Shown: positions 34,701 through 43,900 of the stretch, in pieces
Layout: every line of letters begins with the position of its first letter
Position numbering within the stretch: position 1 is the first letter of the stretch
From: Planctomycetaceae bacterium
Lineage (GTDB): Bacteria; Planctomycetota; Planctomycetia; Planctomycetales; Planctomycetaceae
Length of the DNA stretch: 45,506 bases
Direction: 5' to 3'
NCBI GenBank assembly: GCA_020426515.1
Contig: JAGQPW010000003.1
Span: forward strand, 63,170-108,675
Position numbers and translations under genes: made by a program
Notes under the pieces: model-generated
Told to the model about the DNA's origin: nothing
Database searches by the model: none
The model's input: the letters and a program-made list of their open reading frames with translations, nothing else

Positions 34701-35157
34701 CTTCGAGCATCTCGGCATAACAGCACAATTGCACCAGGTAGTAGGGTTTGGGCTTCTTGGCGAGCTTGGTGTCCCAGACTTCGTAGTGAACCGGGTTGGT
34801 TGCAACTCGCGAGAGAAAATCGGCATAGCCGGCGAATGGCGGCAACTCCAGGTAGGCTTGGTAAATGATCTCCCGGCCGGCGGCCATGGCATCGCGGGTG
34901 GCCTGCAGGCTCTCCTGCGGCCTGGTCTCCGGTACTCGACATACGTCGGACTGCTGCTCTTCGAGGTCATTCAGGAATGCTTCTTCATGCCTGTTGCCAG
35001 CGTCAGCATACAACCTTAGTTCAGGATCCGACTCATCCGGTGTGAGACGCCCCGGACGCTCCAGATGCAGGCGGTCCATCCACGAAGCAAAGGGAGACTC
35101 CATGTACCGGATCAAGTCTGTCGGAGAGAACCATAGCGTGCCGTCAGTAACCTTCAT
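31723..35157 (-). CDS. TM0106-type RecB nuclease - exonuclease-like - SF1 helicase fusion (Dna2-like)
   Basis: 1144 residues. N-terminus (about 1-200): TM0106 RecB-family nuclease (YADF D113, VWDTKL with D129/K131, QLCCYAEML). About 322-510: RNase-H-like 3'-5' exonuclease domain (DVFFDIEGYP with D328/E330; late DYNEVDC). About 745-1144: SF1 helicase with GPPGTGKT (768-775), DEAGQ (877-881), GDQMQLSQPTQG, VDKFQGQ and NVAISRA. Such fusions resemble Dna2/UPF1-type enzymes and are common in defence islands. It lies alone on the minus strand. Confidence 0.9.
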   Translation of the reverse strand: MKVTDGTLWFSPTDLIRYMESPFASWMDRLHLERPGRLTPDESDPELRLYADAGNRHEEAFLNDLEEQQSDVCRVPETRPQESLQATRDAMAAGREIIYQAYLELPPFAGYADFLSRVATNPVHYEVWDTKLAKKPKPYYLVQLCCYAEMLEAVQGRRPAQVEVILGDGSRKRFRTDDYWFYYQQLKSTFLDLMDAFDPEGDHPVPDPRAQHGRWQSHAEQWLLDRDHLYQVANISVSQIEKLNRAEICTLSKLARSGGRRVPRLHDDTYRRLSDQAAIQLLTRQKQDAEQEGHNVPPAFRVLSSGTDDSRLGLSQLPPSSTLDVFFDIEGYPLIGDGLEYLLGAVTVADGVPSFHDWWAHDEREEKRAFEQFIDWIVDHWNRDPTMHVYHYAPYEVSAMRRLMGRYGTREDEVDDLLRAGVFVDLFRVVRQSILLGAPDYSLKSIEKIYTGPRDGNVKTAGASMVYYAQWLASGESGDWRDSKILKEIRDYNEVDCISTWQAARWLWQLQEQHGVQYRPRKKATDEEEQTPTPNETANRRTELARRLHQQIPTDPGERAKDSERWRIQEMLADLVGYHRREAKPVWWAFFDRQEMSEVELIEELNCLGGLQRTPDAPEAIKRSLGFWYSFDPDQDTKIRIGDRVCLSHDTSVELSVEQFDPRGSVQLKISQSALTRLPDRTLPDRVSVIPKEGVSTEVIDVAIENMTEAWEAEQKLPQAFRRFLLRLPPSIAKHRKGAPLVQHGEDAVSAAVRISAAMQESTLCIQGPPGTGKTYTAAQMIAALLEAGKNIGVTSNSHEAILNVMDACFQELGDNLSAIKAGGDAEHPIFTKYDQLQHIDSGSKAAAAYQGGLIGGSAWLFSHPEMEGRLDYLFVDEAGQVSIAKLAGMSRSTSNIVLIGDQMQLSQPTQGTHPRESGQSLLEYLLQDHAVIPEDLGIFLDVTRRMHPDVCSFISGAIYEGRLHAHEDNVNRIICPGLDLGEESLAQAGIRFVGVGHTGNVQSSDEEAARIVELTRQLLQCDHTDRHGQNLGRLQLEDILFVAPYNLQVRNLAERLPAGARVGSVDKFQGQQAPVVIISMCSSAGDFGSRGLKFLLNKNRVNVAISRAQTLAVIVGDPGIAQTGVSSVPEMELVNLYCRLLQH

Positions 35158-35311
35158 ACGTACCTCCCCGAACTGATGGCATGATCAGTTCGTTTGCTGC
35201 GCCCTCAAGAATTGCCCCATGAAAACCTGATCGGAATCAGAATCTACAATGCTCCTGTTCCCGTCAATCATCACGGCGTGAACGAAAGAAGCTCTGGCCG
35301 GGAGAGTTGTC

Positions 35312-35581
35312 GTGTTTGCCCGCATCTCCGCAGGTCTCCGAAAGCACGATTTGAATCTTCGCCCTCGTGAACTCCGCCTCCTTGAAGAAGAGATTACGAA
35401 GGAGGCAATGGAGGGTGGAAACGGATTCGCGCTGTGTCAGGGTGGCCTCATGTCGTCAGATTGCGTGGAGCTCCCATTCGAAGTGCTGGTCGGCGATGCC
35501 GGTGAGGTGTGTGAGGCGTCGACACCATACGAGATTCGGGATGGTGCTGGGTGTTTCGACGACGATTTTGTGGAACTCTGA
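35312..35581 (+). CDS. Small acidic hypothetical protein
   Basis: 89 residues with GTG start and GGAGAG upstream. Basic, helical N-terminal third (RISAGLRKHDLNLRPRELRLLEEEI), then acidic beta-rich remainder ending CFDDDFVEL. No family recognised. It is the only gene between the divergently placed RecB/helicase start (35157) and the stretch below; moderate support only. Confidence 0.4.
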   Translation: MFARISAGLRKHDLNLRPRELRLLEEEITKEAMEGGNGFALCQGGLMSSDCVELPFEVLVGDAGEVCEASTPYEIRDGAGCFDDDFVEL

Positions 35582-35943
35582 GACACCGCGTCCCAGCTAA
35601 GAATCCGTATGCGTCGTCGAACGGTGTTCGTTGCCAGAAGTCAGATGGCTCGCAATTTGGACAACTCTCTGAGTACTTCGCCCTTTCAACAAGTACCGGG
35701 AATGCCTCATCTTGATCTTGTCCAACACGACGATTGACTCGGCAACTCAAGGTACGCGCTGAACTCAATCTTGTGGTCATTCAGATCACAATGGCGAGCA
35801 GCATGCCCCCTAGGCATTCGTCGAAAATAAGTTCCCTTTTCAATTTGTTGTTGCTCCTGAGTTCGCAGAGTGACATGGTTGAAGTTCACGTTTTGCTTCA
35901 GGTAGTCTAGCCCCACCGGATGACCTACCAGAGAACCGCTGGG
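35582..35943. other. 362-bp stretch without a supported gene
   Basis: Two short minus-strand frames (near 35448-35780 and 35707-35916) overlap one another in different frames; neither has a good ribosome site. They could be a frameshifted decayed gene. Nothing else was seen here. Confidence 0.4.
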
Positions 35944-37506
35944 TCATGAGGTCAACGTATCCTTGATGGCATCAACGTTGTCACGTAGTGAGTCGACTTG
36001 TTGCTCCACTTTGCTCCGGACGGTCGTGACCTTCCTGATGATGTGTTCGCCGTTGTTCTTGATTGTCGTTGCCCACTTCTCGACGTCTTCGAGCCCCTCC
36101 ATCTGCTTCAGGACTTCACTTAGTGCGCGGTCAATAACTTCAAAGTCTGCATCACGTCCCGCGGCCAATCTGGCTGATCTTACACACAATGCCCGAGCAA
36201 GTGAGTAACCGACTCTAAGGTATAAGTCGGTGTGTTCGTCGTCAGCATCCCACCGGATGAAAACGTCGTCCCCGATACGGGCTACCGGTTCAAGACCTTC
36301 CGGTGCCGTTCTCTGCGAGAACACAAACAGTCCAACCTGCGCAACTCGATTGGCTCGTCCCTCGGCAATCTCTTTGCGTGCGTCAGCAAGCGTGTACTTG
36401 TCCTTCTGCTTGGCTTCAACAACGATTTTTGCACCAGGGGCGATCGTGTCGGGGCCGAGTTCAATTACTATGTCGCCAATCTTACAGTTTCGAATTACCC
36501 CCGTCGTGTGACCTGATGGCTCCGAAATATCACCAAGACGTTGTGCTTCTTTCTGCAACTGCTCAGCCAGTAGCTGTTCGAATTCCACTCCGTGGCGAGT
36601 AGACCGTTGCGCTTCTTCTCGACGGGCCTTCATGGCTGCAAGGGCCTGTTTCACCTCGTCCTGAAATGACTGATTCTGCTCTCGTTGATTGTCGAGTAAC
36701 TTGGTCAGCGTTGATCGTAATCGAACGAGCGATGAGTGCTCGTTGTCCAAGGAGAATTCTCGAGTGATCGTCTTTTGCGCCGTCTCGACATTCTCAAGCA
36801 GTCGATTCAGGGCGGAATCCTTCTTGTCGAGAGAGAACTCCTTAATGACGTCGTCAACCTTGGTTGCGAGATCACTCGAAAGTTTTCCTTGGGCATCGGT
36901 TAGCTCTCGCAGCAGTATGGAGAGGGCCGAGTCTCGATCGTTCAGTGAGAACTGGGCGAGGATGTGCTGCCGCTGAGTGGCCAGCTGTGCCTCAACCACT
37001 TCCCGCAAAGTTGCCAGTAATCCGTTGGATTGCTCTGGGCTGAGCACCTTCATCAGTGGACTTTCGGCTCCAAAATGGGCCATCAACGTGCGAACAAGCT
37101 CTGACTCGTCCCCTGAGATGTGCTGCTTGAGGGTTCGCTCCAGCTCGCCGTCTTTGCGAATCAGTCGGTCAATTCGTTCGGGAAACCGACCGTCATTGGG
37201 ATCAAAGTAATTCTTAAGTATCCCAGACAATTGGTCGTTGAGACGCTTTTCGTGATTCTGCAGTTGTGACTGAAGATCCCCCAGCAATCTCTCGCCTTCC
37301 CGGCGAACAGCTTCAGCATCGATTGCTCCACGCGCTTGCCGGAGCGCAAGCACACCGATTCGAAGGGCCTGCAGGGCGAACTGGTCGCGTTCACTTCCGG
37401 CACGAAAACGCTCGAACTCCGCTATCAGATCAGCATCAGACACCTCAATCGAGAGGCGCATGCCACTATTACCAGAATCCCCCTGAGAATAGACTGACTG
37501 CTCCAT
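35944..37506 (-). CDS. Coiled-coil protein with C-terminal PD-(D/E)XK-like domain
   Basis: 520 residues. Long coiled coil in residues about 20-300, containing three FSLD/N repeats (186, 224 and 251: FSLNDRDSALSILL, FSLDKKDSALNRLL, FSLDNEHSSLVRLR). C-terminal residues about 335-440 hold GDIVIEL (D345) and KIVVEAKQ (E364-x-K366), a PD-(D/E)XK restriction-endonuclease-like active site. Coiled coil plus nuclease resembles DUF2130-like and other defence nucleases. It may oligomerise through the repeats around DNA. Expressed on the minus strand, away from BREX. Confidence 0.75.
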   Translation of the reverse strand: MEQSVYSQGDSGNSGMRLSIEVSDADLIAEFERFRAGSERDQFALQALRIGVLALRQARGAIDAEAVRREGERLLGDLQSQLQNHEKRLNDQLSGILKNYFDPNDGRFPERIDRLIRKDGELERTLKQHISGDESELVRTLMAHFGAESPLMKVLSPEQSNGLLATLREVVEAQLATQRQHILAQFSLNDRDSALSILLRELTDAQGKLSSDLATKVDDVIKEFSLDKKDSALNRLLENVETAQKTITREFSLDNEHSSLVRLRSTLTKLLDNQREQNQSFQDEVKQALAAMKARREEAQRSTRHGVEFEQLLAEQLQKEAQRLGDISEPSGHTTGVIRNCKIGDIVIELGPDTIAPGAKIVVEAKQKDKYTLADARKEIAEGRANRVAQVGLFVFSQRTAPEGLEPVARIGDDVFIRWDADDEHTDLYLRVGYSLARALCVRSARLAAGRDADFEVIDRALSEVLKQMEGLEDVEKWATTIKNNGEHIIRKVTTVRSKVEQQVDSLRDNVDAIKDTLTS

Positions 37507-37746
37507 TGACTTACGCTCCCGTTGTGGATCTTAGGACGTCGAACTGCTGGATCCGAACTCGTCGTTGACCTGGTGTCGACTTGGTTCAGTGGGCTCTGAG
37601 GTCATGTCGGAAAGACAGCAGCAGGGTACCTGATAGTCGGCCCACAAATCCTTGTCCACTTTGCTGGCAGCTGGTCTGGCGTCATCGCTGTGGTCTCCCT
37701 TCGTGTGCTGGAGGCTGCGTGAAGCAGCTTCTACGGGCCAACGCTA

Positions 37747-38454
37747 CTATTCGTCGAATCGCGGCCGGGGAATTTCCGGGTCGAAGTCTTCGGGAAAGAG
37801 TTCCCATGCCTTTTCACACGCCGCCCGGTAGTGGAGCGAGCCGTTGATGTACTGTGGCTGATCGGAAAAGGCGATGACCGATTCCTCGTCACGATTGGGG
37901 AAGCAAACATTGACATAGTCACCGAATGTGAACTCGATCGGTTCCGGTGTTCCATTGACATCGATGTCCAGTTCCAGAAAGTTCAGCGGAACATACTCAT
38001 CGGGGATCAAGAATGTTGGGTCGCGAAACTCACGAACGTCGTCTTCCGCTGCCTGAAACGTCCATAACCGGAGTTTGCCCTTCGCGGGAATGGGGGTTAC
38101 GAGAGGCTGCGGATTGACAACGATCCAACAGATTTCGCTTCCAATAAATGCTGGTCCGGAGTTGGGATCGAGGTCGAAGTTCTCGGAGATGGGAGGAAGC
38201 CGCACTTCGAATTCATCGATGTGAAAGACGTCCACAAGTTCGACGCAGCCCAAGATTGCGGAAGTGACGAGCTCCTCAGGATCAATGCCCCATTCCTCGC
38301 AGCCGGCATGGTCGATTTTTTCTGAAGCATGAATCCACAGAGGACCGCGATAGTCAGTCATCCAACTGCGATTCTCGCACCACTTCTCTCCAGAAAGCAG
38401 CAGGGAAGCCCAGGGCTGAGTGACTGACAGGCAAGTCAATTCTACGGTCGACAT
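37747..38454 (-). CDS. ASCH-domain protein
   Basis: 235 residues from ATG 38454. Opens with LSVTQPWASLLLSGEKWCENRSW, then YRGPLWIHAS, the ASCH-domain pattern (PUA-like fold that binds or acts on RNA; some members hydrolyse modified cytidines). Residues about 60-150 continue the beta-rich fold; the C-terminal acidic half (FDPEIPRPRFDE) is specific. An RNA-related function near BREX and RNA-repair genes is suggestive. The 240-bp gap on its left has no gene I could identify. Confidence 0.75.
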   Translation of the reverse strand: MSTVELTCLSVTQPWASLLLSGEKWCENRSWMTDYRGPLWIHASEKIDHAGCEEWGIDPEELVTSAILGCVELVDVFHIDEFEVRLPPISENFDLDPNSGPAFIGSEICWIVVNPQPLVTPIPAKGKLRLWTFQAAEDDVREFRDPTFLIPDEYVPLNFLELDIDVNGTPEPIEFTFGDYVNVCFPNRDEESVIAFSDQPQYINGSLHYRAACEKAWELFPEDFDPEIPRPRFDE

Positions 38455-38758
38455 GAAACGACTTTCAGCGGTGGGCGAGGGGTGATGATGGATCTGATTC
38501 GCCGGCGCAGTCACTGTTTTCGATGGGACAAAGCCCATGTCAAGCTTGACGTTCCGTTTAACACTTCAGACGCCAATTCTGATTCTTTGTGGCATGGTGG
38601 GCAAGCCATTCACTGCGAGAGGAATCCGGCATCCTTGCAGTGCCGTTGCTGCGCCGCCGCCGCCCGCTGATCCCTCCCCGACTGTTTGTAGCCTTGAATG
38701 ACGTTTGGTAGAGTTTTGACTCGCTGAGCGTTCCGACTTCGGTGGTGCGAGTGAACCC

Positions 38759-38977
38759 ATGGTAACGACAGATGAGTATCTATTAGTCAACCAGGCCGCG
38801 GAGCTGCTCGGTGTTTCTGCAAATACTGTTCGGGCGTGGGCAACGTCGGGAAGACTTCAGGAGTACCGCCACCCGGTAAACAACTACCGGCTCTTTAAGA
38901 GAGACGAAGTCGAGACACTACTCAAACAGATCGCGCATCCGGAGCCCGTCAAACATCGAACTCGGAAGGCAAAGTAA
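38759..38977 (+). CDS. MerR/excisionase-type HTH protein (HTH_17)
   Basis: 72 residues. YLLVNQAAELLGVSANTVRAW, then ATSGRLQEYRHPVNNYRLFKRDEVETLL is the classic small winged-HTH of excisionase/MerR-like proteins; basic tail. First gene of the BREX operon, 2 bp before brxE, so probably its regulator. Not the WYL-type BrxR. Confidence 0.88.
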   Translation: MVTTDEYLLVNQAAELLGVSANTVRAWATSGRLQEYRHPVNNYRLFKRDEVETLLKQIAHPEPVKHRTRKAK

Positions 38978-38979
38978 CC

Positions 38980-39579
38980 GTGACTGAAACACAACAAGCC
39001 TTGTCTGACACGGACACTAGTTCCTTCGCAAAAAAGATCGCGGCGCTTCGCATGACCGTTGCCCGCCACGGGGAAATGGACCGGTCCAAGTGGTGGAACA
39101 CGAAAGGGCTGTTAAGCCGAGTCGGCGAACTCGCGCTTTCTCGCGGGTTCCCGAAGAGTCACGTTTTCGCTCGATCGAGAGCCGCATTTGCTGTCGCGTC
39201 GTCTCGATCTGAGGAGGTGTTCAATCCACCGGATTCATACACGCTCTGGCGTTTGCCTGTCGAGATTGAGGACCAGCTGGAAGACGCCTGGGCTGATTGG
39301 CTGGGAAAGCCTGACGAATGGATGCAGTTGTTGAGGGAAATTGAGGCAGAAGGTGGTAACGAGCTCGTCACTGCGCTGACCAACCTCGGGCTGCTATCGG
39401 AGCAGTCCGCGAAACGCGGACGGGGGCTTCGTCGAGCAGACGATCTTCAATCCGTACCGATTCGGCTTGATGGTGAAACATCCATTGAGGCAATTGAACT
39501 GTTGGCAGTGGCCCACAGTTGCAGCGAACCGGGAAAGCTTGCAGTACCGTTCGTTCGCCAGGAGGAATTTCCTCAATGA
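38980..39579 (+). CDS. brxE: BREX protein BrxE
   Basis: 199 residues with GTG start. RMTVARHGEMDRSKWWNTKG, LSRGFPKSHVFARSRAAFAV and EEVFNPPDSYTLWRLP-VEIEDQLEDAW match the BrxE family of type 6 BREX. No catalytic motif is known; its role in BREX is unclear. Its stop overlaps the brxA start (ATGA), showing a single operon. Confidence 0.85.
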   Translation: MTETQQALSDTDTSSFAKKIAALRMTVARHGEMDRSKWWNTKGLLSRVGELALSRGFPKSHVFARSRAAFAVASSRSEEVFNPPDSYTLWRLPVEIEDQLEDAWADWLGKPDEWMQLLREIEAEGGNELVTALTNLGLLSEQSAKRGRGLRRADDLQSVPIRLDGETSIEAIELLAVAHSCSEPGKLAVPFVRQEEFPQ

Positions 39580-40352
39580 AAGTGAGTGAGTCGAGGCTAA
39601 GCTCCTTCCTTGCCATCAAGGGGCTGTTCGTTGAAGCAACTTTTCGGGCGTTTTCTGCTTGGGATTTGAAACTTCCTCTTGCTGACAACAAGCGGCTGAT
39701 TGTCACACGCAACACTGTTGCAGCTCCGTCCGCTGGGTGGTTAGGGCAATTCGTTAAGACGTTGAATCGAAGGTTGGACTTGTCGGGGAATGACGCAGTT
39801 CTGGTCGACCTGGTTCAACGAGGCTGGCATCTTGAGGACTGGCGGCCCGTGTACCTCTGGCATGCCTGCCACCACGATCTGTTGTTGTGGAAATTCATTT
39901 CGGAATGGCTGTTCGAGCAACGTGAACGCGGCGTCGTAGTGACAACGATTCAGGCAGCCACGGAGTTTGTCACGGGCGTTGCCCTCAAGGCAGCGCTTCT
40001 CGACGAATGGAATGCGAGCACACGGCGACGAGTGGCCACGAGCCTACTAAGAACGACGGTCGAATTTCATCTGATGCGTGGTCGTGCCAGCAAGGAATTC
40101 ACGTCCTACCGACTCCCCGAGCGTAGCCTCTTTTACATGCTGTATGCCTTGATGGAGCGTGAGAACAACACACGAAAAGTCATTGAGGCTGACGATTGGC
40201 GACTGTTTTTGATGACGTCCGGTGAACTCGAAGAAGAACTCTTGCGGCTCCATCAATTTGGAAAGCTGCGGTTTGAGCGAGCCGGCAGCTTTCTTGAACT
40301 CACATTGCCATGTGAGAACACCGAAGAATACGTCAGGAGTCTGACTCTGTGA
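39576..40352 (+). CDS. brxA: BREX protein BrxA (DUF1819)
   Basis: 258 residues from ATG 39576 with GGAGG 10 bases upstream. FLAIKGLFVEATFRAFSAWD, LVQRGWHLEDWRPVYLWHACHHDLL and SFLELTLPC fit the DUF1819 BrxA family, a small helical DNA-binding core BREX protein. It overlaps brxE and brxB by 4 bp each. Confidence 0.87.
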   Translation: MKVSESRLSSFLAIKGLFVEATFRAFSAWDLKLPLADNKRLIVTRNTVAAPSAGWLGQFVKTLNRRLDLSGNDAVLVDLVQRGWHLEDWRPVYLWHACHHDLLLWKFISEWLFEQRERGVVVTTIQAATEFVTGVALKAALLDEWNASTRRRVATSLLRTTVEFHLMRGRASKEFTSYRLPERSLFYMLYALMERENNTRKVIEADDWRLFLMTSGELEEELLRLHQFGKLRFERAGSFLELTLPCENTEEYVRSLTL

Positions 40353-40936
40353 AAGACTGGAAATCACGGCTCCGGGATACACTTGAGCCCATGTTGGCCA
40401 AGGAAGATCCACGTCCAGACATCAGTGCATACAAAGACATGCCGCTGTGCATTTTTTTGTATGACCCGGCATCGGAGTTTGAACTGCGACAAGAGCTTTC
40501 ACTGCTTACGACGCGACTAGAACAGCGAGGAAAGCGGATTATTCGAGTCTCGCTCATGGATTGCATGAGGGAGGCACTCGCAAACGCTGGAGTGTCACCG
40601 GAAGCACTTGTTGAAAATGAGGTGATGCTTGGTCACAACGGTCACCAAACCGTGGCCCAGACAATTCACCAGGTCTTAAGCGAATACGCGCCGCTCGACC
40701 AGTTGGTATTGAGCAAGGTCCCCGACAATGCAGACCCACATCGAGACATCTTGTGGATCACGCGGGCCGGGGCTCTCTACCCGTGCTATCGAACGTCAAC
40801 CTTGATTGAGCATTTTCAATCAAAATTGGACATTCCAGGTGTGCTTTTCTACCCCGGAGAGATTGTCCCTCCGGCAGGACTGAGCTTTATGGGCGTGCAT
40901 GACGCAGAACACAACTACCGGGCAAAAGTCCTGTGA
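40349..40936 (+). CDS. brxB: BREX protein BrxB (DUF1788)
   Basis: 195 residues, GTG start overlapping brxA. CIFLYDPASEFELRQELSLL, VSLMDCMREAL and LYPCYRTSTLIEHF-QSKLDIPGVLFYPGEI fit DUF1788/BrxB, which is a core BREX subunit thought to bridge other components. GTGA overlap into brxC. Confidence 0.87.
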   Translation: MKDWKSRLRDTLEPMLAKEDPRPDISAYKDMPLCIFLYDPASEFELRQELSLLTTRLEQRGKRIIRVSLMDCMREALANAGVSPEALVENEVMLGHNGHQTVAQTIHQVLSEYAPLDQLVLSKVPDNADPHRDILWITRAGALYPCYRTSTLIEHFQSKLDIPGVLFYPGEIVPPAGLSFMGVHDAEHNYRAKVL

Positions 40937-43900
40937 CAGGAACAACACTGATGGCACCGCAGTACATCAAAGAAATATTCGCTCGCGACATCCACAGAGA
41001 CATTCGTGAAGTCATCAAGGTCGACCAGGCGGACGAAGAGGTCATTCGTGCCGAAATTGGTGAATACATCGTCACGAAGACGATTTTGAGCAACTTCGTG
41101 GAAATCCTGGAGGCCTATAGCGAAGCCCCAAACAAGCCGAGCGATCGGATGGCGGTTTGGGTTTCCGGCTTCTTCGGGTCAGGTAAGTCCAGCTTTGCCA
41201 AGCTGCTGGGACTGGCGCTGGCCAATCGGCAACTCGGATCCGACACGACGAGCGAGTTGCTGGCCGCACATATCGGTGATCCAAAGGTCCAAGTCCTCAT
41301 CAAGACGGTGGTCGAAAAGATTCCGACTGAGGCTGTCATCTTTGACGTCGCCACCGAGCGTGGCGTGATGCACGGCAACCAGATGCTGACCGAAATCATG
41401 TACCGGCAGCTGTTGGAGCACCTTGGCTATGCCCGTGATCTCGACTTGGCCGAACTGGAAATTACGCTCGAAGGCGAGGGGCGTCTCGACAAGTTTCGCG
41501 AAGTCTACAAGAAGCTCTATCCGACGAAGGACTGGGACCACGCCAAGAATTTGGTTGCCTTTGCGATGAATGAGGCCAGCCGTGTGCTCCACGACCTGGA
41601 ACCAGAAACCTACTCTTCACCCGACTCATGGGTGAAAGGGGCCAGGGAACGAGCTGACGTCAGCCCCAATCATCTGGCACAGCGCTGCAAAGAGCTGACT
41701 GCGCGTCGAGGTGAGAGTCGCAATCTCGTATTCGTGATCGATGAAGTTGGCCAGTTCGTGGCGCGTACAGTCAACAAGATGCTCGACCTGCAAGGCATCG
41801 TGCAGGCGCTTGGTCGAGTCGGTCAGGGAAAGTTCTGGGTTGTGGTCACGTCCCAGGAAAAGCTGAGCGAACTGGTCGGGGGCCTCGATGAGTCCAGGGT
41901 AGAACTCGCACGGCTAATGGACCGTTTTCCACTGCAGGTTCATCTGGAACCCAGTGACATTTCAGAAGTCACCAGTAAGCGGGTGCTGGCAAAGACGGCT
42001 GATTCCGAGAAGACGCTGGCAGCGCTCTTCGAGGCGAGTCGAGGCAGCTTGACTGCACACGCAACATTGTCTGCCGATATCAAGCTGCCCCAGATCAACC
42101 GGGAGAGTTTCGTCGAACTCTACCCAATGGTTCCGTATCAGGTGGACTTTGTCATTCACGTCGTCTCGGGACTACGCACTCAAGGAGGTGCCAGCCGCCA
42201 TGTGGGCGGAGCGAATCGTACGGTCATCAAACTTGCCCAGCAGTTGTTGGCACACCCGAAGACAGGATTGGGAGAGTGTGCAGTCGGGCAGCTTGTCACC
42301 GTCGAACACATTTATGATCTCGTTCGCGACAACATCGACAGTATGATTCGCGAGAAGATTGATCGTCTCGTCACCGAGGTGGACCATCCGTTCGCGCAGC
42401 GGGTGGCGAAATCGATTTGCCTGCTTCAGTTCGTCAAGAGCATCCATCGAAATGCGGAGAACATCGCCGCCACTCTCTACCCAAAAGTTGGCGGTGATTC
42501 GGTGCGAGCCAGTGTAGATCAAGCACTGCAGGCATTGGTTGCCGCTCACAAAATCCGCCTTGGTGACGATGGCTATCGCATCCCGACGCCGATTGAAGAC
42601 GATTGGGAAACCCAGCGCGCGGCCCTCAAGCCCAAACGAGCTGACACAAACCAGATCCTTCGTGAAGCCATGGAGCGCCTGTGGCAACCGCAGCCGAGTC
42701 ACACGTTGCTTGGCACTCGTGTCTTCAAAGGAAGCCTGTGGCTCGATGGTCGTGAACGCATCAAGGGCGACATTCCGTTCCAGGTCATCCTGGCGGAAGA
42801 CAAAACGGACTATGAGCAACTTTGTGATGAGTCACGTCGCCGAAGTCAGGCTGAGCGAGAGACGGTCTTCTGGGTTGTTCCCGTTGATGATCGAATCGAC
42901 AAGGCAGTGACCGAAGTGTTTCGATCCAAAGAAATGATCACCAAGAAGGAACGCGGAGCTCAGACTAGTTCTGAAACCACACTGCTTGCAGAAGAAGGTC
43001 GACGGCGGGACACGCATCGTGGTGAGGTGCGAAGGTTGCTGGAACAGGCGGCCCTCACCTCGATGGTCTATTTCCGGGGCAATGATCGCAGCCCCGACGA
43101 GAATGACGTTACCGTCATCAAGGCAGCCGAAAGCGTCTTGGCGCAGGCCTTGCCCGATGTCTTCGATCACTTCTCTGATGGTGCGGCTCGCGTCACCAAG
43201 AAGGACCTCACGGCCTTACTGGAGAGCGAAGATTTACGCGGACTGCCCTCTGTCTTCTCAAGCCTCAAGCTGCTGCGCAATGAAGGCGGGACATTGATCC
43301 TCGAAACCGAATCAGGTCCACTTGGAGAGATGCTGACATGGATCAGCAACAAGAGCGACTATGGGATCAATCCTCAGGGAAAGGCGCTGGAGGCGGAGTT
43401 CGGCAGTCCTCCATACGGCTGGGATGTAGACGTCGTCAAACTCTTCACATTGTGCCTGCTGCGTGCCGGCCAAATCACGGCGAATAGTCAGGGGCTGTCC
43501 ATTGGCACCGTCGATGACCTGGGTGCGAGTGACGTGTTCACAAACAACACGAAGTTTCGATCCGCAACATTTCGACCGAAGAAGGTGTTGGACTTTGCCG
43601 AGGTGGTCAAAGCCGCCGACGCGTTCAAGAAGACGTTTGGCGAAGAAATCAAGCAGCTCACGCAGGACGAAGTCGCCAAGGCGATCCGCGAAAAGGCTGT
43701 CAGCCGCCAACGCGAGCTTCGCGAAGTTCAGGCAATGTTGGATCGGCATCAGCTGCCCGGCACCGATCTGTTTACGTCCAGCATCAGCCAGATGGAACAG
43801 ATTTCCACGACTGGCGAAGAAGACACGATTCTCGGCTTTGCGAGCGGGCACGCGGAACTCAAAGACGCGTTGGCCCGGGCGGCGGATATTCAGTCGACCA

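Noticed and set aside
35448..35916. Two overlapping minus-strand short frames
   Set aside because: Different frames, no ribosome sites; at most a decayed gene.
38694..38739. Promoter of the BREX operon at TTGAAT/TTGACT
   Set aside because: No -10 element at suitable spacing from either hexamer.
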